A stretch of DNA of 64,000 nt from Pollenia angustigena (lineage: Eukaryota; Arthropoda; Insecta; Diptera; Polleniidae), in NCBI GenBank assembly GCA_930367215.1, contig OV884056.1:42284308-42348307 (forward strand), read 5' to 3'. A program made the position numbers and the translations under genes. The notes beneath the pieces are model-generated. The model worked only from the letters and a program-made list of their open reading frames with translations. It was not told where the DNA came from and made no database searches. This document shows, piece by piece, positions 10,556-21,749 of the stretch. Each line of letters begins with the position of its first letter. The first letter of the stretch is position 1.

Positions 10556-12020
10556 AAAGGCAGAGATCCTAGAAAGCCATCCATGAAAGGCCATCTGGTC
10601 GTTTAAATGTGCTAAGATCATTTGTGTGGTCCATAGTCATAGAAATATTCAACTGATTTATTTACAGTTAAATCCACAGAGATTTTAACATCGCTACAAT
10701 CCAGGAAGAAATTAAAAAGTATTCAGTCAAATACATAGATAAACTAATGGTCCATCCCAACTACCTCGCTCGGGATCTAACAAAGTTCAAAGGTCACCGG
10801 AGGCTGTAAAGATCCGACAAGAAAGATTCAATAAAAAAAAAAAAAAAAAAAAAAATTTCATAAAAATTAACGAACTCACAATTTTAAATCCCTGACTTGA
10901 ATTTTATATAATTTCAAGATGCCATTCTCCATTTAGTCAAACAACAAATAACGTTTGCAAAAAGAAAAAGAAAACATTGTTGGCCAAAACTGAAATCCCA
11001 CAAAAAAGCAAAAGTATAATAAAACTTGCCATTATTTTCCACTTTTAATTTTGCTTTTTTTTTTTGTTTTTTTGTTTTTTAATTAAAATAAATATATAGT
11101 CAGAAATTGTAATAATAGCAATATGGCCCAGCAATACTAAAACAAACAAAAAACTCTATTAAGCAACAAAATATCACATCAACAATATTTTGTCCATTTT
11201 TGCTTTTATCAAAATTGCAACAGAGAAAAAAATTTAGCAAAAAAAGAAAAAAAAACTCAACTTTTATTTAATTCATTTATGGTTTTAAAGCACTTGAGAA
11301 ACGGCAAAAAATTCAATTCAACTCTAAATTCCAAATATGGTCAGTATAACTTATATGAATGAATGTTTAAAGTTTGATGTATGATATAAAGAACAGGGTG
11401 TGATGATAAGGAATTAAATTAAAAGGTAAGGAATTGGGGCAATGCAGCTCCTTAGTATTTTAAAGATATCCTTTGCGCCTATCCTATTTGTTGGACCTGT
11501 TATTGGGAGTCGGAATTCAAATGCCGATATGTTAGATAACAACAGCACAAAAAATCAGCACCTAATTTAACAATTTTACCATCTAATATGCTTCAGTCCT
11601 TTTCGTTGGATATACAAAGCTTAAATTCAAATGCAGCTTTGTTAGAAGACAACAGCAGGGAAAGCGTGTGAAGCTTATTCAACATCTTGAACATCGCCTC
11701 TGTTTCCGTCCTATTTTTCGGACCTGTCGTATTTCGAAAGCCTGATTTAAAACACAACGGTAAGTGCACAGATAAAGTTCTCGCTCATTTTTTTATTATT
11801 AAACCATTAATCAAAAATAAAATCAATTTTAATCAAAAATTTACTCAATTGAATTAAACGTTTACTTATATTAACAACATTACTGCAGAAAATGTTGTTA
11901 ACATCAAAAACTATTTTATGGACACTATTTAACTGGTGCAAATGAAATTAATTTTTTTATTAATATTACAAATTTTTTACCACAAAAAAATCTACGTCTT
12001 TTTCAACATCTTTAACATCT
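10556..12020. other. AT-rich interval with poly-A tail-like tract
   Basis: At 10795-10854 a GC-richer stretch ends in about 22 A bases, which could be the 3' end of an old LINE. Between 11460 and 11760 two phrases (CTATTTGTTGGACCTGT-like and AATTCAAATGC-like) recur in diverged form. No exon is supported. Confidence 0.4.
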
Positions 12021-12213
12021 GGGGCCTAATAAAGCCATTTTATTTATAATTCTTTCAGTCGATACTGAACGAATCGAAATAATTTTTTCAGTATTGTGAA
12101 AGTCAAATTAATGCTTTACAACACTGGAAAAATAATTCCGACTGAAATAATTAGATTTTAAATTGCTTTCGAATCAAGAAAGTACTCGATCACGACTGCC
12201 AGAATCAGGCCCC
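12021..12213. mobile_element. Probable short TIR element (GGGGCCT ends)
   Basis: GGGGCCTAATAAAG on the left faces ATCAGGCCCC on the right. TTTCAGT and AATTATT phrases recur in inverted order inside. The TIRs are short and the flanks give no clear duplication, so this is tentative. Confidence 0.4.
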
Positions 12214-12342
12214 TGCTCTAGTCCCATTTGGGAGTAGGCCAAATCTAATCAATCAATCCAACCCCGAAATTTACATCATATCCCACCTTTTACAGCCATT
12301 GCGGTAATTCCCGATCGGGAGCAAACCGAAAATCCCTTCCAC

Positions 12343-12372
12343 GTTTTTTTTTTTTTTTTTTTTTTTTTTTTT
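12343..12372. repeat. Poly-T tract (~30)
   Basis: An uninterrupted run of T. It could be the inverted tail of a retroposon, but no body is recognised next to it. Confidence 0.7.
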
Positions 12373-12590
12373 CAAACCAATAAAGAGACTTCTATCATTA
12401 GGTCTTAAAATGTCCCAGATCAACGGTGCTCCAAAAATAGAGTGTAAACAGCGAGTCTTCTATCACCCCGGTTTGCGGACAAACAGGTGGCTAATTAATT
12501 ACTGGCTAATACCATCATGCATTAACCTTTTTCTTAGGAACTGAAGCTATTTAAACTTCAATGACTAACCAGCCAAATATTTACCAAATC

Positions 12591-13531
12591 GTGGTGCAAC
12601 CATAATACACGATGTTAATTGTGAGTCACACTTTTACGTCAAGTGCTTGCCTTACTTAGACCCTAATGGTACAAAACGCAACGCAACGCCAAAGAATTAC
12701 ATTGAAAGCAAAAACAAAGCAACAAGTTATGAGGCGTTTGAAATTTTAAAAGGCGTTTGACATTTCTTAGTTTCAGTATTTGACAAATTCAATCATGTGG
12801 AGGTACACAGTTGAGCAGCGCGCTAAGATTGTTAAAGCCTTTTACGAAAATGGACGTTCAAATCAAAATGCCTTTCGTGCACTTCGTGATTTTTTTGGTC
12901 ATCGACCGAATGTGTTTACAATCGGGAGAATTGTGCGCAAATTTCAGGAAACCGGGTCTATAGGAAATGTGAAAACACCTGTGCATGGGATGGCGCCCTC
13001 ATCGGGCCATAGTACGTCGAAAATGACGTCGGCAAAGCATTAACCGTGTTCGCTATCGCGAGAAGATAATGGACTTCTTGTGGCCAGAAATTGAGGGCAT
13101 GCACATAGACGATATATGGTTCCACCAGGATGGTGCCACTTGTCACACAGCCAACGAAATAATTCGGAAACTCTTTTGCGCGAGAATTCAATGGCCCTGT
13201 TATCTCACGTCGCAGCGATGTTAATTGGCCCCCACAGTCATGTGATTTGACACAGTTGTAATTCTTTCTTTGGGGATATTTAAAAGAAAAAGTTTACATC
13301 AATAAGCAAAGAAGAATTCGATAGCTAAAGGATCAGATTATTCAGCACCTTAGGACATTGGACCTCGATTTTGTTGCAGAGTCATTAAAAATATATACAA
13401 TCGGATAGTGTGCAACCGAAGCCGGTGCGAGCATAATTGTCATAGATCCTTCTTTGATAATAAAAAATGTTAAGATAATTCTCTGAAAATTTTTTGTTTA
13501 ATTTACAATTAACATCGTGCATTATGGTTTA
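12591..13531 (+). mobile_element. DD41D mariner-like element, subfamily B copy 1
   Basis: Ends share CCATAATACACGATGTTAAT (left) and the inverse AATTAACATCGTGCATTATG (right), matching the TIR region of the copy at 20137-20921. The first few bases expected for the family (AAGGGTGGT) are eroded to GTGGTG. Confidence 0.75.
12795..13445 (+). pseudogene. DD41D transposase relic, subfamily B
   Basis: The start is the ATG of MWRYTVEQRAKIVKAFYENG, equivalent to MERYAI in related copies. The first helix-turn-helix and part of the second (NVFTIGRIVRKFQETG) remain. Sequence then jumps from VKTPVHG into the region after the first catalytic D (equivalent to WAGGVIGP), so the first aspartate is lost. Further on, DDIWFHQDGATCHTAN keeps the second aspartate region in another frame. 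The LTPLD region is degraded to QL*FFLWGYLKEK, losing the third aspartate. At least two frame changes. Dead. Confidence 0.75.
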
Positions 13532-13539
13532 TATCCCAG

Positions 13540-13640
13540 GCTTAACTGATTCCCGTGGCACCAGTTTGGACTCTGGTCAGCAGCGATCGTGGGAGACGCT
13601 CATGACACATAGCAAAGCTTTCATAAATAGTACCGACCTT
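13540..13640 (+). repeat. Fragment related to the TE-like region at 52390-52445
   Basis: CCCGTGGCACCAGTTTGG and CTCTGGTCAGCAGCGATC match, with changes, the reverse complement of 52390-52445 (CCCGTGGTACCAGAT, CTCTGGTCAGCCTCGATC). Two copies in opposite orientations argue for a mobile element, perhaps the 5' part of a LINE. Not recognised further. Confidence 0.45.
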
Positions 13641-14189
13641 ACCATCAGGATTAAGCCAAAGTTGGAAAACTTTTATGCAGTTTATTTAATTTTTGAACCT
13701 AATCCAAAGTTAAGACATCATACTTCGATCATCCTTCTTGGTGTTTCTAGGTTTGTCGTCTCCAGACCAAGTTCCTCTTATCGCGTTTTAATATGTATCA
13801 ATATTGAACGATTGGGGTAAACATAAGCACCTATCACCATGCCCAACGGATTCGCATGTATTAGCTGTCATTGTCGTGTATTCACTTCTTTACTTCCGGG
13901 ATAATGACAACCCTTCCACCTGCTTTCATGGAAGCGGATGTAGATCTGTAAATTTTTTCGATATTAACCATCTTATTTGCATAAGTTTAAAATGGTCGTG
14001 TGCCATTCCTTGTTTTGCAAACTTGGTATTTGGTATTAATGCCTCATAAACGATCTATGTACATACAAACTGCTTCTTAATCGTAGTTCTTTGACACAGT
14101 CTCTATAGAAGTTAGGGATCTATTCACAAGATTAATAACAATTTCTAATGTTACCTAAAATCACTCGAAGTGTTACATGTTGTGCAATT
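13641..14189. other. Interval without a supported gene
   Basis: Slightly higher GC than the surroundings and two chance open frames (13494-13820, 13804-14049) that match no family I recognise. It may continue the TE fragment before it. Confidence 0.4.
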
Positions 14190-14700
14190 TCAATAGAACA
14201 CAATTAGTGCTTTTATTTACAACTATTACACTTTCATCATTAATGTACTTAATAAGCGATTTTTAAAGCTATTTAAGCAGTTTCTGCATGCTATTACGGG
14301 TTGGAAACAAATATTAACATCACTAATGGCTTATAAAAATTAAAACGATTATAATATAAATAGACTTATTTTGATTTTAATTTGTAAATATTTTTATATT
14401 TTGTTTTAAAATTAATTTTTAACAAAATTATGAGCGGTATGAATTATGACGAACAAAATAAAACATTTGTTGTACAAACAAAGTAGTAAGCACCAAAGTT
14501 TTAGAACAGGGCAGTTGAACACCTTAAGTTAAAGTAAGGGTAAAACATGCAACATGTTTTGCATGTTTTTCATCAACATATTCACAAAAGAACTTGAAAA
14601 TTTTTCCCACAGTTGTATTTTTTGTACAAACGAACACAAAAATGTAGAACATGTAACATTAATGCAACATTTTTCTCAGAAAAGAAATCGCCATAACTTT
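14190..14700. repeat. Diverged dispersed repeat, copy 2
   Basis: Counterpart of 1-560, with blocks TTTTTAAAGCTATTTAAGCA, ACACCTTAAGTTAAAGTAAG and CCACAGTTGTATTTTTTGTA in the same order. Confidence 0.45.
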
Positions 14701-15812
14701 TGAGATGATACAACAGTAATTACAGTCCCAAACTCTGGGTGACGCAAGTATCGTCTAGGTGATATTTGTATTGGAAAACCTTTTGCTTCCTCTTGTCGAA
14801 GAATATTCCTGCCCAATTAATAAGAGTCTCGTTCTCGATTAACAACCAAACAAGCTTAAGCAACGTTCTCGTTCGTACTTTTTCCTAGAACACTCTCAAC
14901 TTTTCCTATGTCTGCTACCGATCAAAAAAATTGACTTCATTTTGCGCCCTGACGCTTTAAGAAAGATGTTAATACCTTATTTTTTCAGCGTATACAGTTC
15001 CCCATTTAAGTTAAGTATGTTTGGTCTTTAAAAATAGCCCAAATCAGATTATTATTTCACCTAATCCCTCATATTCCTCTAAAATAACATCCCGTATTTA
15101 AACACCTATTGACCAACAAAAATTGACTAGATGTGCTCACACATTCCTATCAATTGTGAAACTCATAGTAGAATACTGTAAATGTGCTGTGCATTTTGAA
15201 AACGCAAAATACCATGTTCCCATTTTGATGGAAGACAGTATACACATACATACCTAAACAAATTCACACACACTCTCATCTGTTCACACAAATATTAACA
15301 CTCATATCTGTATGTAAGCCCAATGGTTTCAGCACCACCAGCTTAAAAAGAAAATATTTCAAATACCAATTCCATATATTATGGTCAAAATGAGTAGAAA
15401 AAAAGTTTAATTTTGATGCAAAAACTTTTTGTTGTTGTTTATTTGCCAAATGTTTTTAACGTTCAAATATTTCTTTCAAAACCTAATAAAATCGTAGTGT
15501 TTTAAATAAATAGGAATTTAACGTTTTTTCCTTTTTGTAGCCTATTTTTATGAGGCCGAAAGAGAGAGAGAAGTGTAAAAATGCTATTTAAATTTCTTCT
15601 TTCTGAGCAAAAAAAAAAAAAAAAACATTTTATGAATGTTACAATTTCTATTTAACACTTCATAAAGCAAATGATACTGGATGATGCAAACTGAAGGGCG
15701 TAAATTAAAATCCCTGAAGTACTAGACAATTTTGTTTTTAAGTAAAGCACAAACCATTTCAGATATCTCCAAAATGTTTGTCTTTCATGTCATGGCCACT
15801 AAGGCCACTTGT
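14701..15812. other. AT-rich interval, no gene seen
   Basis: Contains an A tract near 15609 and CACACA/CATACATA-rich DNA near 15240-15290. No exon or transposon end is supported. Confidence 0.5.
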
Positions 15813-16330
15813 TCAAGGGAGTCTACTTGGCTTGCCAGCATATAAAAAGGTAACGCCAACGCCTTTATTAGGCCACCTTGTTTCACATAAACCGAGAAAG
15901 AGAAGGTTGTAGTTATCGAACTCCCTGCATATTTGGACCAATCTTGACTCCAGAGGCGTGCTAATATTCCGTGTTCCGAAAAGTGTCCTTGATGTAGAGC
16001 TTAAAGTCGTCAATAGTTGGTGATCATTTTAGATTTTATTCACTGTGGTTTCTCTAATTATGAGAGTTTAAGATGAACCGCTGATTAGCTGATCGCTTCC
16101 GATTCTGAAATCGTAATTGCCGGTTGGAGAATCCGACATGCTTTATATTTTCTCAACTCGTTGTTGAGATAAGCTTTTAAGTGGCGCCAATTACTCGTCA
16201 CGTCGCCCAAAAGACCATTACCAACTCGGGTATTTACAGGAGTTCAAAAACGCGACCTCCCGAGGCTCTCCCCTTGAAACCTGAGGTGTCCCCCATCTGC
16301 AACCTGTAGACGCGTCTGATAGTACTCAAC
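15813..16330 (-). pseudogene. LINE fragment: 5' region and endonuclease start
   Basis: On the minus strand, 16013-15813 reads RLVQICREFDNYNLLFLGLC, then ETRWPNKGVGVTFLYAGK. This matches the second strand-helix block of the apurinic-type endonuclease of non-LTR retrotransposons, whose usual form is an ILGLSETRW-like motif followed by a glycine-rich LLYSG segment. Upstream DNA to about 16330 is of similar GC and may be the element's 5' region. The rest of the endonuclease and the reverse transcriptase are missing at the 3' side (a 5' fragment). RTE or a related clade is likely; the clade is not certain. Confidence 0.65.
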
Positions 16331-16564
16331 TACGCTTCCCGACGTAACAAGAATCATGTCATAAATTTACCACAACTTAATCGCTCAAATCATCTCTTGT
16401 GAATTAAAATCGTTTATAATATTTAGGAAAAAATTCGATAAGTTTTGATGTGTTTTAGCTGTTTTTGGTTTTTAATTGAAGGATTTATACAAAACTTCCT
16501 GGAAATAATACTTTGTTTTTTAACTAATCTTGCTACTCAAAGTCACGATTTATTAAATGCTTCA

Positions 16565-16877
16565 CCAGGGGGCTACTCTCTTTTGTGATGCGAAAGAAAT
16601 TGTAGCAAGTCTAGCGATTGGTACTCTTCAATACGCTTGCGCATGTGTCTTTCGCCTCTTTTAATATTTTTTCTTTTCGTAAATCATCACTTTATTTTAA
16701 TTAAATTTTCCAATTTCAAATCTTTTTACACATTTTGGGATTTTATTACTGTAAATGCGCGCCATCTTTAATTTTTATTGCCCCTATCGCTTCATTTTTA
16801 GAAAATTTTGCGAAAGTGATAGCGAGTATCAAGTTGGTATTTAGCTTTCGCATCGCAATAGAGAGTAGACCCCCTGG
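16565..16877. mobile_element. TIR element with CCAGGGGG ends
   Basis: CCAGGGGGCTACTCTCTTTT and the inverse of AGAGAGTAGACCCCCTGG, continuing through GATGCGAAAG on both sides, give TIRs of about 32 bp. The inside is non-coding. No clear target duplication is visible, so the superfamily is open (CAGGGG-type ends occur in hAT). Confidence 0.6.
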
Positions 16878-17181
16878 TCCGTTCTATTATATGCGGTAGA
16901 ACTTTGGACAATTAAAAAAAAATTATCATCTAATCTTGTGAAATGTGAGTACCAAAATCGACGTAACCGCTCATATTCCTCTTTTGAAGATACTATTCAC
17001 TGGTCGCGTCCCAAATACTGAAGTATGGAGAGGAATAAATCTGAATCGACCACTAGTAAAACCTTTTTTAAGAACTGTAAGGTATAATTTTTGGGACACC
17101 AGATTAGAAACGACACATAAAATGTTTGCAAGCAATGCTCAATGGAAAAAAATACCCTATTTTATTTTCCGAGACTGGTAT

Positions 17182-17459
17182 ACGTTCTTACTGGTCGCCA
17201 GACGCTCCGTAAGCACGCTATGAGACTCGGTCTCCCCTTTAATTAATGCTGCCGCATCTGCAGACAGCTTGGAACTGTGGAGGCAGTACTTCATATTCTA
17301 TGTGATTGCCCAGTGTTTAATTCAACACGACATGGATTATTTGGAAATCAGCTTCTATCTACAAGGCCTCTCGCAAGTGAAAATCAGCAATTTGTTGAGA
17401 TATCTCATTGCAACCAGCTAGCTCTAGCCACCTCAGTAGTCCCCTGGAGTTACGCTTGA
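17182..17459 (+). pseudogene. LINE C-terminal fragment (zinc-knuckle region)
   Basis: Reading from 17182: VLTGRQTLRKHAMRLGLPFN, a stop, then CCRICRQLGTVEAVLHILCD, CPVF. The LTGH-type motif followed by a C-x2-C...H-x4-C knuckle is the usual C-terminal region of I/LOA/R1-type LINE polyproteins, after the reverse transcriptase or RNase H. One internal TAA is present. DNA from 16945 may be frame-shifted upstream sequence of the same element, and the GC-rich tail to about 17560 may be its 3' UTR. Confidence 0.65.
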
Positions 17460-17569
17460 TCCGGGGTAACTACTCTCGACGAGTTGTGTGGTGTCAAACA
17501 ACGTCACTGTCGACTCTACTTGCAGCACGCCTAGTTTTGGGTGTGCTACCACATTAACCAATCAACCCT

Positions 17570-18551
17570 ATTTTATTTAATGACTTAGTAAAAATAAACG
17601 GCAGATTTAAACCCATTAAAATGCCTTAAAGTAATTAAAGACACAAACCATGTTTTAAGATAAGTCTACTGAAATTTTGGTACATGAATTTTGGATTAAC
17701 TATTGAAGAGGTCATAACTTTCTTAATCCAAATTAAATGTATACTTAATTATTTACAAAATAAACTTATATTTACGAAGTTATTTATTTATTTGGCCCTC
17801 TTCTTCAAAGTTTTTGCCTTCCCGCCTTTGTAAATAAGAATGTTTCCCACAAAATTCCTGAACTCAAACAAACGCACAGCCATAAAAATATTGGCAATAC
17901 TTGAGGCATTTTCTAAAATAGTTTTCCCTTAAAAAAAAAAGACCAACAAAAAAATATAGCAAAAGTTTAATTCTTTTATACTCAGTGGAAGGAAAAACAT
18001 CCTTTCAGTATCAAAATTGTAATTTTTCTCTAATACACACATACACATAAACATAGATACAGAGTAACACTCACCTACAATGCAAATTGAGAATTGTATG
18101 CTGACGTACTTTTTGTTCAAGAGCTTTTGTATTTTTTTATTTCCTATTCAATTTTTTCACTGGTTTTTTCTACTCCCTTCCACTTATTTCTTTACGTTCG
18201 AATATTCAAAATTGCAGCATCAGTAGGGAAGTTAAAGTTGGTACTTTTTGTTTTGGTATCAATTGGAATAGGAAAATTTCTTAAATTACGAGTTCATTTT
18301 CAAATCGATTGTAGACTTAAACAAATCCCTTTTTTTTTAATTATTTCAAAGTACTTCAAGAATCTGAATTGTAATTCAATTACTATAACAATTACAAGTA
18401 ATGTGTTAATAAGGTATTCTCTGCTAGAATTTCAAGTTATTTAATTGGAATCAAGGACTTAAACCAGTTACAATAACATATAATTGTAATTGGTTTAAGT
18501 TTACATTACAACTAAATAAATGTAATTGTTTTTGAAAGTTTTAAATATATA
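17570..18551. other. AT-rich interval, no gene seen
   Basis: One good isolated splice-donor-like site on the minus strand near 18073 lacks a matching acceptor. Open frames here are AT-driven chance. Confidence 0.5.
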
Positions 18552-19400
18552 GAGAGTTTTTTTTAAGCTGAATAAGAACTTGAAATCAAAAATTAGACAG
18601 AAATATTGTTGGAATAAAATTATTTTTATTATAATCTAGTAGAAAATTCCATGGCATTTATATTTTATATATGATTTCCGGCATATGTCCGTCGCCGCTA
18701 CGAGTTACAAGGTCCATTCGATCAGTACAATTTTTAACTGCTTTTTACAATAAAACTAGCCATATGTCGTCAATGGTGGCTTGAATATTCGCTTCCAAAG
18801 CTTCAAGAGTAGCTGATTTGTGGCATAAATCAATGACTTAACATAGTTCCATAAAAAGTAGTCTAGAGGAATTAAGCCGCACGAACGTGGGGGTAAGTAA
18901 ACAAAACCACTTCTGAAAATAAAGATGACACCAAATGATTTTGCAATAAATCGATTATAAGTTCACTGTATGGCAAGTTGCGCGCACCGTCTTGTTGAAA
19001 ACAAATGTGGTTGATGCGCTCGCCATTTTAAGAAACGGCAGCTTCTTGCTCATTTCGAAAGAGCATGTAAACCTCACCAAACAGTCAATTTGTATAGATG
19101 TAATGATGATTCGTTAACGACTTGAGGATTGTCTTCGCTCCAAGTACGGCTATTTTGCTTATTGACGCAGCCATTTAACCAGGAAGGAGCGTCGTAAAAT
19201 GGTCGAAGTTCTCTATGAACTTCCCAAACAGATTTTTTAAGGTATATTTCCACATTTTGAATGCGTTGGTCTAGCGTTAAACGATTCATGATGACTTGCA
19301 AACCATACTGAACAGAAAAGTCAACACAGTTTGACATTCTCAGCTGTCAAAGCAAAGTTATCGATATCGAAAGTTTTCAAGTAGCTAAACATCTGATAGA
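18552..19400 (-). mobile_element. DD41D mariner-like element, subfamily C
   Basis: A minus-strand transposase relic flanked by family-typical 5' sequence (TTGACAGCTGAGAATGTCAA) and a 3' end near AGCTTAAAAAAAACTCTC (18555-18575). TIRs are too eroded to pair confidently, so the ends are approximate. Confidence 0.6.
18655..19289 (-). pseudogene. DD41D transposase relic, subfamily C
   Basis: Starts at the ATG of MNRLTLDQRIQNVEIYLKKS, keeps VHRELRPFYD, then jumps directly to APSWLNGCVNKQNSRTWSED, so the second DNA-binding domain and the first catalytic D are gone. HLYKLTVW follows, then a stop. Further down, in other frames, FQQDGARNLPYS-like and GLIPLDYFLWNY blocks keep the later aspartates. Several frameshifts. 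Dead copy. Confidence 0.75.
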
Positions 19401-20198
19401 TAAATTTGAATTAAAATCCAGAAGAAACAAATAATTGTTTTTAGGTTTGTAATACTTTTTTTTATTAAAAAATTATACAAAAATACAAAATAAATTTAAT
19501 TCAGAGTAAAAAGTTTAATAACAGTTTGAAAGTAATTAAAATTAAGCCACAATGCCTTTGAAATTGAGTTTGAAATTTATTTTTAAAAAATTCTCATTAC
19601 AATTCTCAAATACAAAATATTGCAATTAAATTATTCAATTATTAATAAAAAGTAATAGAAATAAAACAACCAATACCTACTACTTTAAAGTTTGTAATCA
19701 TAATAACTTTTATTTTAAAAAAGTCTGATTACATTTCTGAATTACAAATAAAATAATTAATTGTATTCCCAAAAATTGAAATTACTTTTTGATAATTAAT
19801 TAGCATTAAAATGTATAATTATTAGAGTTGTCAATTATTCGCCTTTCAGCTTTGTTCGAATAATTCAAATAATTGTTTTTGTTCGTTCGATCAAACGATT
19901 AAATCTAAAAAATTATTCGATTAATCGATGAGAATAACGAATAAAAAATATTATTATTATTATTATATTCCATTCCATTAATCTACAACTGTCTTCTTTA
20001 TTTGTATAATTGCATGTCAAATATTTGTTTAATAAGAATATAAAATACATTTTTGAAATACTATGAGTACTAAACAAGGTTTAATTACAATCAGGGCTAT
20101 GGCTACAATATTTTTTAACTCTTATAAATTTTTTTAAAGGGTGGTCCAACTATAATGGACGATGTTAATTTACTGTCAATTTTTTTGACAACCTTAAT

Positions 20199-20306
20199 TT
20201 GACATGTCTCTGTTTTAGTGTTTGACAAATTCAACCATGGAAAGGTACGCAATTGACATGTCTCTGTTTTAGTGTTTGACAAATTCAACCATGGAAAGGT
20301 ACGCAA
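20199..20306 (+). repeat. 54-bp tandem duplication over a transposase start
   Basis: Two identical units beginning TTGACATGTCTCTGTTTTAG, each containing AACCATGGAAAGGTACGCAA. The other subfamily B copies have one unit. Confidence 0.9.
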
Positions 20307-20830
20307 TTGAGCAGCGCGTTATGATTGTTGAAGCCTTTTTGCGAAAACGGGCGTTCAAATCCAAATGCATTTCAGCCACTTCGTGGTTTTATTGGTCAGC
20401 ATAATCGACTAAATGTGTCCACAATCGGGTGAATTGTGCGTTAATTTCAGCAAACCGGATTTGTAGGAAATGTGAAAACAGCTGTGCATGCTCGCGCAGC
20501 TCGTTGATGGGCTGGTGGCGTCATCGGGCCGCATATCTTCGACAATGGTGTTCGATATCACGACATGACAACGGACTTCTTGTAGCCAGAAATAGAGGAT
20601 ATGAACATGGAAGATATGTGGTTCCAACTCTTTTGCGCTCTTTTGGCTCTTTTGCGCGACAAATTCAATGGCCGTGTTAAAAGAAAAATTGTACGTCAAT
20701 AAGCCAAGAACAATTCAAGAGCTAAAGGATAAGATAATTCAGCACATTAACGATATGGGCCATCGAAAAGAGGTATGCCACTGTAGCCGTGGCGAGCATT
20801 TGGACGATGTTTTGTTTCAAATATAGTTAT
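20237..20830 (+). pseudogene. DD41D transposase relic with 54-bp start duplication
   Basis: The 5' leader and start codon are duplicated in tandem (units 20199-20252 and 20253-20306), giving two ATGs at 20237 and 20291. The second leads into MERYAIEQRVMIVEAFLRKR with frame slips. Sequence then jumps from VKTAVHA to WAGGVIGPHIF, skipping the first catalytic D. The second D motif is broken (MWFQLFCALL in place of MWFQQDGA), and DNA from there to KEKLYVNK is also deleted, including the third D. Clearly dead. Confidence 0.8.
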
Positions 20831-21377
20831 CATAGATCTTTCTTTAACAATAAAAAATATTCTCTGAAAACTTAATGTTTTATTTACAATTAACATCGTG
20901 CGTTTTGGTTAGACCGCCCTTTATAAAACCATTAAAAACGTATCAGAATAAATTAAATTCTTGTTCGATTAATCGACATTAATTAATCGATTTATTCGTT
21001 ATTCGAAAATCGCCATTTTAAAATTAATCGAGTAAGAGTTTGGTTTTGTTTGATCGATTAATCGAATTATTCTTAATCGGCTGACAACTCTTATAATTAT
21101 AATTTTAAAGTAATTGCACTCAAGCAACAAGTACTTGATTCTAAATTTGTAAATCACAATTACATTAAAAAAACTCTAATTGCAGAAATTAAGTTAAGTT
21201 ACATGTTATTCAACTTAAAATTACTTTGCCAAAAATAACTTAACATTTTCCATAGCAGAGAAGAGATAAACTCTTGGTACATTCTGTAAATGGTTCCTTT
21301 TGCATCTAAGTACTTTCAATATCTTTCACTATATCTATTTGTATATGTATGTAAGAGCATGTATGTGTGAATATACA

Positions 21378-21749
21378 CCCTGCAAATAAAATTGGACCAC
21401 CTGATCTATTTCGATAAAATGGACTACTCCATGGGCTGTTCCGATGTAATGCAAGCATGGACCATGTCATTGTTAAAAAGGTTTGTAGTGAGACGACATG
21501 TCTTCGTTTTTTAACGACATGCTTTCGTTTTTAAACGACTTCAAAACTTATCCTCTTGAGTATACCATGAAGTAGTTTTAAACCTACTCCTTAGTGGTCC
21601 AAAGGTGGGTTATATGGTCCTCTCCTAGGACATCGTAATGTTAAATAGACCAGGGTTTTCCAAACGTTTGGGTTACTTTTGGACTAGTCCTGGTCCCTTG
21701 TGGACTACTCTTTACACTCGTGTTTGGACTGGTCCTATTATTTGCAGGG
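21378..21749. mobile_element. CCCTGCAA-ended MITE, copy 2
   Basis: TIRs CCCTGCAAATAA and TTATTTGCAGGG. Inside lie inverted GGACCA and TGGTCC phrases and the ACGACATG/AACGACTT block shared with 10183-10555 in opposite orientation. The flanks do not show an obvious target duplication. Confidence 0.75.

Larger units (their letters stand above)
20137..20921 (+). mobile_element. DD41D mariner-like element, subfamily B copy 2, nested in hAT
   Basis: TIRs AAGGGTGGTCCAACTATAAT and the inverse of TTTTGGTTAGACCGCCCTT, with TA on both sides (20135-20136, 20922-20923). It lies wholly within the hAT element 19823-21092, so it is the younger of the two. Confidence 0.85.
19823..21092. mobile_element. hAT element with TCGATTAATCGA-rich ends, TSD ATAATTAT
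   Basis: Left end TAGAGTTGTCAATTATTCG and the inverse of the right end CGGCTGACAACTCTT match. An exact 8-bp duplication, ATAATTAT, lies at 19815-19822 and 21093-21100. Inside both ends are repeated TCGATTAATCGA and TTATTCGA palindromic phrases. No hAT transposase is seen, so it is a non-autonomous element. A DD41D copy is inserted in the middle. Confidence 0.8.

Noticed and set aside
13494..13820. 108-codon open frame starting in the 3' part of a DD41D element.
   Set aside because: It begins inside the element's 3' end and continues into an unrelated repeat fragment; not a coherent gene.
18074..18125. Possible minus-strand exon ending at a strong donor (CATTGTAG then GTGAGT).
   Set aside because: No pyrimidine-rich acceptor upstream and the short peptide is AT-driven; a lone donor is expected by chance.
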